16,490 nucleotides of DNA, from assembly GCA_958448375.1 (NCBI GenBank), contig CAUDDU010000003.1:1-16490 (forward strand). The letters run 5' to 3'. Each line of letters begins with the position of its first letter. Position 1 is the first letter of the stretch. The stretch is from an uncultured Collinsella sp. (GTDB taxonomy: Bacteria > Actinomycetota > Coriobacteriia > Coriobacteriales > Coriobacteriaceae). The notes under the pieces are model-generated. The model saw nothing but the letters and a program-made list of their open reading frames with translations, made no database searches and was not told where the DNA came from. A program made the translations under genes and the position numbers. Below are positions 1 through 5,958 of the stretch, piece after piece.

Positions 1-971
1 GCCTTGATGGTGTGCATGCGGTTCTCGGCCTCGTCGAAGACCTTGGAAGCGGGGCTCTCGAAGACCTCGTCGGTGACCTCCTGCTCGGTGATGCCGAACT
101 GCTCGCACTTCTCGGCGCCAATGGTGGTGTTGGTGTCGTGGAAGCTGGGCAGGCAGTGCAGGAAGATGGCACCCGGGTTGGCCATAGCCATGACCTCGGA
201 GGTGACACGATACGGGGTGAGCTGAGCGATGCGCTCGGCCCAGACCTCGTCAGGCTCGCCCATGGAGACCCACACGTCGGTGTAGATAACGTCGGCACCG
301 GTGACGCCGTCCTTGACATCGGTGGTCAGCTTGATGGTGCAGCCGTTGGCCTCGGCGATGGGCTTGCAGGCCTCGATGACGTCGTCGGCGGGCATGCACT
401 CCTCGGGGCCGCAGGCCACGAAGTTCATGCCGAGCTTGGAGCAGACAACCATGAGGGAGCGAGCAACGTTGTTCTTGCAGTCGCCCATGAAGACGAGGGT
501 CTTGCCCTTGATGTCGTAGTTGAAGTTCTCCTGGACGGTCAGGATGTCGGCGAGCATCTGGGTGGGATGCCACTCAGTGGTCAGGCCGTTCCACACGGGC
601 ACGCCGGACTTAGCAGCGAGCTCCTCGACGTCGTCCTGGGCAAAGCCGCGGAACTCGATGCCGTCATACATGCGACCGAGAACGCGGGCGGTGTCCTCGA
701 TGGACTCCTTCTTGCCCATCTGCGACGAACCCGGATCGAGGTAGGTGACGCCCATGCCCAGATCCATGCCGCCGACCTCGAAGGCGCAGCGGGTACGAGT
801 GGAGGTCTTCTGGAAAAGCAGAACGATGTTCTTGCCCTCGAGATAGCGGTGCGGAACGCCAGCGCGCTTCATGTCCTTGAAGTTCTTGGAGAGCTTGAGC
901 AGGTACTCGATCTCCTCGGTGGTGAGGTCGAGGAGCTTGAGGAAGCTACGGCCGGAGAGGTTAACACCCAT
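1..971 (-). CDS. arcB: Ornithine carbamoyltransferase, catabolic context (partial, C-terminus off the edge)
   Basis: This enzyme interconverts citrulline plus phosphate with ornithine plus carbamoyl phosphate. Next to arginine deiminase it is expected to run in the catabolic direction, feeding carbamate kinase for ATP. The carbamoyl-phosphate motif STRTR is at residues 57-61 (FQKTSTRTR), HPTQ lies mid-protein in EWHPTQMLAD, and the ornithine-binding HCLP is at 272-275, followed by SFHD. The start is the ATG at 971, preceded by AAAGGAAA about 8 nt upstream; the protein begins MGVNLSGRS. About 323 residues are present, ending in NRMHTIK. The family is usually about 333 residues, so only about ten are missing. 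The gene lies 106 bp downstream of arcA1 on the same strand. An anabolic argF identity cannot be excluded from sequence alone; the context favours arcB. Confidence 0.95.
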   Translation of the reverse strand, partial: MGVNLSGRSFLKLLDLTTEEIEYLLKLSKNFKDMKRAGVPHRYLEGKNIVLLFQKTSTRTRCAFEVGGMDLGMGVTYLDPGSSQMGKKESIEDTARVLGRMYDGIEFRGFAQDDVEELAAKSGVPVWNGLTTEWHPTQMLADILTVQENFNYDIKGKTLVFMGDCKNNVARSLMVVCSKLGMNFVACGPEECMPADDVIEACKPIAEANGCTIKLTTDVKDGVTGADVIYTDVWVSMGEPDEVWAERIAQLTPYRVTSEVMAMANPGAIFLHCLPSFHDTNTTIGAEKCEQFGITEQEVTDEVFESPASKVFDEAENRMHTIK

Positions 972-995
972 GGTTCGTTTCCTTTCGAAGAAATG

Positions 996-1011
996 AATTA
1001 CGTAGGTAATT
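996..1011 (-). promoter_or_regulatory. Perfect 16-bp palindrome-like site in the arcB leader
   Basis: AATTAC and GTAATT are perfect inverted arms around a 4-nt centre, 25 bp upstream of the arcB start. Just downstream in the RNA, TTCG and CGAA flank the Shine-Dalgarno sequence AAAGGAAA and could place it in a small loop. It could be an operator or an RNA hairpin. Function is inferred only. Confidence 0.35.
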
Positions 1012-1017
1012 AGTGTA

Positions 1018-1065
1018 GCCCGTTTGACGGGCGAAACCGGTGCGGTTGTAGGGGGACCGCACCGG
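1018..1065 (-). terminator. Tandem hairpins between arcA1 and arcB (weak or leaky terminator or mRNA processing element)
   Basis: The first hairpin after the arcA1 stop has perfect 10-bp arms CCGGTGCGGT (1037-1046) and ACCGCACCGG (1056-1065) around a 9-nt loop. Only three T residues follow on the minus strand. The second has arms GCCCGT (1018-1023) and ACGGGC (1027-1032) around a 3-nt loop. The poor U-tract suggests partial termination or RNA stabilisation rather than full termination, which fits co-transcription of arcB. Confidence 0.45.
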
Positions 1066-1077
1066 AAACGGAAAGAC

Positions 1078-2319
1078 TTAGAGGTCCTCGCGCCAGAAGG
1101 GCATGCTCATGCAGCGCGGGCCGCCACGGCCGCGGGAGAGCTCGGCGGAGGGCACGACGAGCAGGTCCAGGCCCTCCTTGTACAGCACGTCGTTGGTGAC
1201 GGTGTTGCGGGCGTAGACGCAGATCTTGCCGGGCTCGACGCACAGGGTGTTGGAGCCGTCGTTCCACTGCTCGCGGGAGGCCGCGATCGGGTCGCCGCCG
1301 CCGCAGGGGATCAGCTTGACCTGGTCGACGCCGGTGGCGTCCTCCAGGACGTGCTCGAGGGTGTCCTCGATCAGGCGGATGTTCACGTCGCCCGGGTTCT
1401 TGCCGGCGGTCAGCTCGTAGACGCGCAGGGTGCCCATGATGGCGGGGTGGATCGTGAACTTATCGACGTCGATCTGGGTGAAGACCGTGTCGAGGTGCAT
1501 GAAGGCGCGCGAGACCGGGATGTCGAAGGCCAGGATGCGCTCGACCTTGGAGTCGGAGTTCCAGAAGATGTTCTGGGCCATGACGTCGATCGCGGCGGCC
1601 TGGGTGCGCTGGGAGATGCCGACGGCGAGGGTCTTCTCGTTGATGTTCAGCACGTCGCCGCCCTCGGTGTGGAACTGGCAGTCGCGGCGGAAGTACAGCG
1701 AGACGTCCTTGTAGTCGGGGTGGTACTTGAAGATGTACTTGCCGTACAGGGTCTCGCGGTTGCGGGTGACCGAGTACATGCGGTTGAGGTTGACGCCCTC
1801 GCCGATGACCGCGAACGGGTCGCGGGTGAAGTAGAGGTTGGGCATCGGGTCGATGATCAGGTCGGACTCGGACTCGGAGTTGACCAGGGAGTCGAGGGTC
1901 GTGGACGCCGTGAGGGGCATGTCGATCTCGGACTTGGTCATGCCGGCCATGGTCTTCTTGACGAACTCGAGGTTGTCCTCGATGGAGTCCAGCTTCTCGC
2001 GGACGATCTGCGGCATGTGCTGGCCGCGGATGCCGGCCTCGGCGATGTACTGGTCGGTGAACTCGGCGCGGGCGCCGGGGACCTGGTCGAACACCTCAGC
2101 GACGAGGTTCTCGAGATAGAGGACCTCCACGCCCTGGTCCCTCAGGATCTGGGCGAAGGTGTCGTGCTCCTGCTGCGCGACCTCCAGGAACGGGACGTCG
2201 TCGAACAGGAGTCGCTCGAGCTCGTCGGGCGGCAGGTTGAGGAGCTCGTCGCCGGGACGGTGCAGGCAGACCTTCCTGAGCTTGCCGATCTCGGAAGGCA
2301 CGTGCAGACCTTTCGTCAT
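1078..2319 (-). CDS. arcA: Arginine deiminase, copy 1
   Basis: This cytoplasmic enzyme hydrolyses L-arginine to citrulline and ammonia, the first step of the arginine deiminase pathway that yields ATP and raises pH. The 413 residues are full length for the family. Visible motifs are FTRDPF with Asp167, HTEGGDVLNI, the catalytic His275 in MHLDTVF, and the nucleophile Cys403 in GPRCMSMP near the C-terminus. The start ATG has GTAGGAGG just upstream. The gene is followed by arcB, forming an arcA-arcB unit. It encodes the same protein as the copy at 4166-5407. I count two synonymous differences between them, at 1126 and 1162, both near the 3' end. Codon use is very biased, consistent with high expression. 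Confidence 0.97.
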   Translation of the reverse strand: MTKGLHVPSEIGKLRKVCLHRPGDELLNLPPDELERLLFDDVPFLEVAQQEHDTFAQILRDQGVEVLYLENLVAEVFDQVPGARAEFTDQYIAEAGIRGQHMPQIVREKLDSIEDNLEFVKKTMAGMTKSEIDMPLTASTTLDSLVNSESESDLIIDPMPNLYFTRDPFAVIGEGVNLNRMYSVTRNRETLYGKYIFKYHPDYKDVSLYFRRDCQFHTEGGDVLNINEKTLAVGISQRTQAAAIDVMAQNIFWNSDSKVERILAFDIPVSRAFMHLDTVFTQIDVDKFTIHPAIMGTLRVYELTAGKNPGDVNIRLIEDTLEHVLEDATGVDQVKLIPCGGGDPIAASREQWNDGSNTLCVEPGKICVYARNTVTNDVLYKEGLDLLVVPSAELSRGRGGPRCMSMPFWREDL

Positions 2320-2336
2320 GGCCTCCTACCTTTCTT

Positions 2337-2386
2337 TCGGGCCCTTGTCAGGGCCGATTCGTTAGCGCCCCTCCGTGTGAGGCGTT
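2337..2386 (-). promoter_or_regulatory. Structured 5' leader of arcA1 (two stem-loops)
   Basis: In the predicted leader RNA, SL1 (2386 to 2364) pairs AACGCCUC with GGGGCGCU around loop ACACGGA, with one A-C mismatch. SL2 (2357 to 2337) pairs UCGGCCCU with AGGGCCCGA around a 4-nt loop with a single bulged C, and ends just before the ribosome-binding site. The arcA2 leader has the same two elements at the same positions with changed bases. A role in sensing or attenuation is an inference. Confidence 0.5.
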
Positions 2387-2401
2387 ATTGCTGACGACAT
2401 A

Positions 2402-2430
2402 TTTATATCCAAAATCAGCTCATACTTCCA
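2402..2430 (-). promoter_or_regulatory. Predicted arcA1 promoter
   Basis: On the minus strand TATAAA (2407-2402) lies 17 bp from a weak -35-like TGGAAG (2430-2425). The block TTTGGATATAA is conserved with the arcA2 upstream region at the same place. This predicts a leader of about 76 nt. Confidence 0.5.
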
Positions 2431-2440
2431 CCTTGCCCCC

Positions 2441-2467
2441 GAACGGTTTTTTATAGGGGGTGAACGG
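2441..2467. promoter_or_regulatory. Two GAACGG direct repeats upstream of the arcA1 promoter
   Basis: GAACGG occurs at 2441-2446 and 2462-2467, spaced 21 bp or two helical turns, beginning about 10 bp upstream of the -35 element. The same pair with the same spacing lies upstream of arcA2. The arrangement fits two activator subunits on one DNA face; the regulator is unknown. Confidence 0.45.
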
Positions 2468-2470
2468 CAT

Positions 2471-2803
2471 ACACATATACTTCACGCATGGCACACTTCA
2501 TCTTAATAAAGCGTATTTACGTGCTTAAACGCGTTTTAATCCTAAAATCAAATGGAACTAAACTTTGTTAAACCATCCTCAAATTGCATATTTCCAATAA
2601 ACCTATGAATAGAATTAGCGGTTCACACCGCGTCTCAACCATTTTCATTTTTATTCAGAAAAAAGTTTGTCCTATTCATTTCTGGTAAATAAATTACCGT
2701 TTACCAGACGCTTGATACCGTTCACCGGAAACTCAGTATAAGGCCCAGCGGATACCGGCTCGCTTTACGGCCCCATTTGTAACAACTTGACTTCTCGGTA
2801 TAG
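2471..2803. other. AT-rich gene-free spacer with an inverted repeat and a distal GAACGGTAT site
   Basis: I see no gene here. The stretch from about 2471 to 2720 is much richer in A/T than its neighbours. It holds a perfect 8-bp inverted repeat, CTGGTAAA (2682-2689) and TTTACCAG (2700-2707), with a second pair GGTAA/TTACC nested inside. GATACCGTTC at 2714-2723 is an inverted copy of the GAACGGTAT motif found near both arcA promoters. Confidence 0.5.
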
Positions 2804-2842
2804 AAAAACGGACCCGCTTCACTAGGGAAACGGATCCGTTTT
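2804..2842 (-). terminator. Intrinsic terminator of the aminotransferase gene
   Basis: Arms AAAACGGACCCG (2805-2816) and CGGATCCGTTTT (2831-2842) pair at 11 of 12 positions around a 14-nt loop. On the minus strand the stem is followed by a run of five T residues. It lies 50 bp past the aminotransferase stop and separates that gene from arcA1. Confidence 0.8.
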
Positions 2843-2891
2843 CGATTATCTTCGGCTAATTTGGATAAGGCCCCCGAAGACCATCGGAATC

Positions 2892-4016
2892 CTAGCGATC
2901 GAACTCCGCCAGTGCCTCGCCCAAAAGCCTCAGGCCCTCGCGCAGAACGTCCTCGCTCGCGCAGTAGCCCAGGCGTGCGCCGCAGGGAAGCTCAAAACGG
3001 CTACCGGGGACCAGCAGCACTCCCCTCTCGGACAGCAGGCGTCTGCAGAACTCCTCGTCGTCCTCGGGAATATCCAGCTGGATAAACGAGGTGGACACGC
3101 CCTGCGGGGCCGTCCAGGAAACGCGATGCTGCGTATCGATCCAAGCCTGCGCGATATCGCGGTTGCCAAACACGATCTTGCGATTGCGCTCGAGAATCTT
3201 ATCCTTGTGCTCAAGCACATAGGTCGCCAGGGCATCGTTGAACACGCCGCCGCAGATCATGGTGTAATCGCGATAGGTACGGATGCGGTTGGACACCTCT
3301 TCGTCGGCCAGGACCCAGCCCACGCGGGCCGCAGGCGTCGAATAGGTCTTCGACAACGAGTTGGTGACAATGGCCCTCTCGTACATGTCGACCATCGACA
3401 TAAAGGACTCAGTGTTTTCGAGCGGCAGATACACCTCGTCGCACAGCACGTAGGCGCCCACCGAACGGGCGATCTCGGCAATCTGGCCGAGCATATCGGC
3501 ATCGAGCACCGTACCGATGGGGTTCGAAGCGTTGTTTATGCAGATAAGCTTGGTGTTGGGGCGCACCAAGCGCTTGAGTTCCTCGATATCGGGCTTCCAG
3601 CCGAGTTCCTCGCGAAGCTCCCAATACTCGACCTCGGCGCCCAGCGTGCGCGGAATCTCGTAGAGCGGCGCGTAGGTGGGCCACTCGGCGATAACATGGT
3701 CGCCGGGCTCGACCACAGCCATGATGGCGTTGAGGTTAGCGCCCGTGCAGCCATTGGTCTGCAGAATGTGATCGGGATTGACCTCCCGACGATACAGCTT
3801 GGCAACCTCGGCCTTAAACTCCGGCGAGCCCTCGATCCAGCCGTAGTTCATCTTCTCGCGGTCCAGGCGCTCGTAGAACGTGGCGCCGTCCTGTTCATCG
3901 AGCGCGCGCAGCTCGCCCATGGTGAGCGACGAGATCGTCGACTGGGCGATGTCCCACGTGGCGCTCTTCTCCCAAACGTTGAGCCATTCCTCAACGCCGA
4001 TTGTCTTGATATCCAT
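2892..4016 (-). CDS. PLP-dependent class I/II aminotransferase lying between the two arcA genes
   Basis: This is a fold-type I aminotransferase of 374 residues, the usual size. Visible motifs are NNASNPIG (substrate and cofactor region), CDEVYLPLE, the PLP lysine Lys223 in SLSKTYSTPAARVGW, and a C-terminal ARLGYCAS segment expected to hold the carboxylate-binding arginine. The ATG at 4016 is chosen because AAGGAG lies 7 nt upstream; an extension to 4070 would add 18 residues without such a site. It follows arcA2 by 149 bp on the same strand and ends at its own terminator. The protein looks related to the group that includes capreomycidine synthase-like and other broad-specificity aminotransferases. 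Its substrate is not readable. Location suggests arginine, citrulline, ornithine or a product of them, but this is inference. Its codon use is less extreme than that of arcA. Confidence 0.9.
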   Translation of the reverse strand: MDIKTIGVEEWLNVWEKSATWDIAQSTISSLTMGELRALDEQDGATFYERLDREKMNYGWIEGSPEFKAEVAKLYRREVNPDHILQTNGCTGANLNAIMAVVEPGDHVIAEWPTYAPLYEIPRTLGAEVEYWELREELGWKPDIEELKRLVRPNTKLICINNASNPIGTVLDADMLGQIAEIARSVGAYVLCDEVYLPLENTESFMSMVDMYERAIVTNSLSKTYSTPAARVGWVLADEEVSNRIRTYRDYTMICGGVFNDALATYVLEHKDKILERNRKIVFGNRDIAQAWIDTQHRVSWTAPQGVSTSFIQLDIPEDDEEFCRRLLSERGVLLVPGSRFELPCGARLGYCASEDVLREGLRLLGEALAEFDR

Positions 4017-4071
4017 GGCCAAGCTCCTTACAAAAGCAGTCATCCAATCGTGTTGACGTTCCTCATACAAG

Positions 4072-4132
4072 ATTGGGGCGGTGCGAATATCCGCACCGCC
4101 CCAATGGGAGACATCTAATGGCAGCTAGATGT
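4072..4132 (-). promoter_or_regulatory. Two hairpins between arcA2 and the aminotransferase gene
   Basis: A perfect 14-bp stem pairs ATTGGGGCGGTGCG (4072-4085) with its complement at 4092-4105 around a 6-nt loop. A second perfect 7-bp stem pairs ACATCTA (4111-4117) with TAGATGT (4126-4132). Neither has a U-tract on the minus strand. GATTGG (4071-4076) can instead pair with CCAATC (4044-4049), an alternative fold nearer the start codon. This is probably a readthrough control or mRNA-stability element. Confidence 0.45.
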
Positions 4133-4165
4133 ATGTATTAAGACCTGTACGGGTCCTTGAAGACC

Positions 4166-5407
4166 TTAGAGGTCCTCGCGCCAGAAGGGCATGCTCATGC
4201 AGCGCGGGCCGCCGCGGCCGCGGGAGAGCTCGGCGGAGGGCACGACGAGAAGGTCCAGGCCCTCCTTGTACAGCACGTCGTTGGTGACGGTGTTGCGGGC
4301 GTAGACGCAGATCTTGCCGGGCTCGACGCACAGGGTGTTGGAGCCGTCGTTCCACTGCTCGCGGGAGGCCGCGATCGGGTCGCCGCCGCCGCAGGGGATC
4401 AGCTTGACCTGGTCGACGCCGGTGGCGTCCTCCAGGACGTGCTCGAGGGTGTCCTCGATCAGGCGGATGTTCACGTCGCCCGGGTTCTTGCCGGCGGTCA
4501 GCTCGTAGACGCGCAGGGTGCCCATGATGGCGGGGTGGATCGTGAACTTATCGACGTCGATCTGGGTGAAGACCGTGTCGAGGTGCATGAAGGCGCGCGA
4601 GACCGGGATGTCGAAGGCCAGGATGCGCTCGACCTTGGAGTCGGAGTTCCAGAAGATGTTCTGGGCCATGACGTCGATCGCGGCGGCCTGGGTGCGCTGG
4701 GAGATGCCGACGGCGAGGGTCTTCTCGTTGATGTTCAGCACGTCGCCGCCCTCGGTGTGGAACTGGCAGTCGCGGCGGAAGTACAGCGAGACGTCCTTGT
4801 AGTCGGGGTGGTACTTGAAGATGTACTTGCCGTACAGGGTCTCGCGGTTGCGGGTGACCGAGTACATGCGGTTGAGGTTGACGCCCTCGCCGATGACCGC
4901 GAACGGGTCGCGGGTGAAGTAGAGGTTGGGCATCGGGTCGATGATCAGGTCGGACTCGGACTCGGAGTTGACCAGGGAGTCGAGGGTCGTGGACGCCGTG
5001 AGGGGCATGTCGATCTCGGACTTGGTCATGCCGGCCATGGTCTTCTTGACGAACTCGAGGTTGTCCTCGATGGAGTCCAGCTTCTCGCGGACGATCTGCG
5101 GCATGTGCTGGCCGCGGATGCCGGCCTCGGCGATGTACTGGTCGGTGAACTCGGCGCGGGCGCCGGGGACCTGGTCGAACACCTCAGCGACGAGGTTCTC
5201 GAGATAGAGGACCTCCACGCCCTGGTCCCTCAGGATCTGGGCGAAGGTGTCGTGCTCCTGCTGCGCGACCTCCAGGAACGGGACGTCGTCGAACAGGAGT
5301 CGCTCGAGCTCGTCGGGCGGCAGGTTGAGGAGCTCGTCGCCGGGACGGTGCAGGCAGACCTTCCTGAGCTTGCCGATCTCGGAAGGCACGTGCAGACCTT
5401 TCGTCAT
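4166..5407 (-). CDS. arcA: Arginine deiminase, copy 2
   Basis: The predicted protein is the same 413 residues as copy 1, with Asp167, His275 and nucleophile Cys403 all present, so both copies should be active. It catalyses arginine to citrulline plus ammonia. The start ATG has the same GTAGGAGG site. Identity with copy 1 begins at the stop codon and ends 24 bp upstream of the ATG; outside this block the flanks diverge. It is followed on the same strand by the aminotransferase and has ppk1 divergently upstream. Its own promoter and leader are similar to, but not the same as, those of copy 1, so the two could respond differently. Confidence 0.97.
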   Translation of the reverse strand: MTKGLHVPSEIGKLRKVCLHRPGDELLNLPPDELERLLFDDVPFLEVAQQEHDTFAQILRDQGVEVLYLENLVAEVFDQVPGARAEFTDQYIAEAGIRGQHMPQIVREKLDSIEDNLEFVKKTMAGMTKSEIDMPLTASTTLDSLVNSESESDLIIDPMPNLYFTRDPFAVIGEGVNLNRMYSVTRNRETLYGKYIFKYHPDYKDVSLYFRRDCQFHTEGGDVLNINEKTLAVGISQRTQAAAIDVMAQNIFWNSDSKVERILAFDIPVSRAFMHLDTVFTQIDVDKFTIHPAIMGTLRVYELTAGKNPGDVNIRLIEDTLEHVLEDATGVDQVKLIPCGGGDPIAASREQWNDGSNTLCVEPGKICVYARNTVTNDVLYKEGLDLLVVPSAELSRGRGGPRCMSMPFWREDL

Positions 5408-5423
5408 GGCCTCCTACCTTTCT

Positions 5424-5472
5424 TTCGGGCCTTACTGGCCGAATGTATCAGCGCCCCTCCGTATGGGACGCT
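5424..5472 (-). promoter_or_regulatory. Structured 5' leader of arcA2 (two stem-loops)
   Basis: SL1 (5472 to 5450) pairs AGCGUCCC with GGGGCGCU over eight pairs including one U-G, with loop AUACGGA. SL2 (5443 to 5424) pairs UUCGGCC with GGCCCGAA, with the same single bulged C as arcA1. Position relative to the start codon matches the arcA1 leader. Confidence 0.5.
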
Positions 5473-5489
5473 GCTTGCTGACAGCTCTA

Positions 5490-5518
5490 GTTATATCCAA
5501 ATACCACTCGCAATTCCA
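5490..5518 (-). promoter_or_regulatory. Predicted arcA2 promoter
   Basis: TATAAC (5495-5490) lies 17 bp from TGGAAT (5518-5513) on the minus strand. It aligns with the arcA1 promoter in sequence, spacing and distance to the start codon. Confidence 0.5.
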
Positions 5519-5528
5519 CCTCGCCCCC

Positions 5529-5564
5529 GAACGGTCAGCAAAGTGCGATGAACGGTATATCGCA
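5529..5564. promoter_or_regulatory. Two GAACGG direct repeats upstream of arcA2, one inside a dyad
   Basis: GAACGG at 5529-5534 and 5550-5555 repeats the 21-bp spacing seen at arcA1. The second copy, GAACGGTAT, sits inside the inverted repeat TGCGAT (5544-5549) and ATCGCA (5559-5564). This is a candidate operator or activator site. Confidence 0.45.
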
Positions 5565-5901
5565 TATGATTCCCCCATGATGCACTTCAGTTCTCTAAAG
5601 CAGGTTTTCAAAGGTAAACGTTCTTTTTTCTAAGGAATTAAGCAAGATTGCACGAATATTTTCATGTTTAGGAATTGCATAGCTAAAACGGTTTTCTGCA
5701 TATATATGTCGTTTGTCCACGATTCGATTTGGATTCGATTATATTCAGCTTGCAATCATTCTTATTCATACATTCTCACCAGTTGAGTATGGATATAGAT
5801 TGTTTTCAAAACGAGTCAGGCAGTTAGTTGCATGCTTGACAGCGTAAGAAGTAGGTAAAGATACCGTTCGCACAATACGTCCGTGCCGCAAGTCGACTAA
5901 A
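5565..5901. other. AT-rich divergent spacer between arcA2 and ppk1
   Basis: I see no convincing gene. The stretch is A/T-rich like the one upstream of arcA1. It contains a perfect TTGACA at 5836-5841 followed, 18 bp on, by GATACC, which is a poor -10. The sequence GATACCGTTC at 5860-5869 is the inverted GAACGGTAT motif, as at 2714-2723 upstream of arcA1. Confidence 0.45.
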
Positions 5902-5929
5902 TTGAGACAATAGTGGATAGTGTTAGGCT
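5902..5929 (+). promoter_or_regulatory. Candidate ppk1 promoter
   Basis: TTGAGA (5902-5907) and TAGGCT (5924-5929) are separated by 16 bp on the plus strand. Use of this promoter would place transcription start near 5936 and would rule out the upstream GTG at 5920 as the start codon. The TTGACA at 5836 is an alternative. Confidence 0.35.
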
Positions 5930-5932
5930 ACC

Positions 5933-5947
5933 GTCCCCTGCGGGGAC
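5933..5947 (+). promoter_or_regulatory. Small hairpin just upstream of the ppk1 start
   Basis: GTCCCC (5933-5938) and GGGGAC (5942-5947) form a perfect 6-bp stem with a 3-nt loop, 11 nt before the ATG. The GGGG that might act as a ribosome-binding site is inside the stem. Confidence 0.35.
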
Positions 5948-5958
5948 TGAACGGACAG

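Noticed and set aside
1024..2394. Long open frame on the plus strand opposite arcA1 (and its twin at 4157-5551)
   Set aside because: It is the mirror of the GC-rich, strongly codon-biased arcA gene; the peptide is low-complexity Val/Asp/Leu/Gly and has no domain.
5836..5865. Perfect TTGACA upstream of ppk1 as the main promoter
   Set aside because: The element 18 bp downstream, GATACC, is a poor -10, so this is only listed as an alternative.
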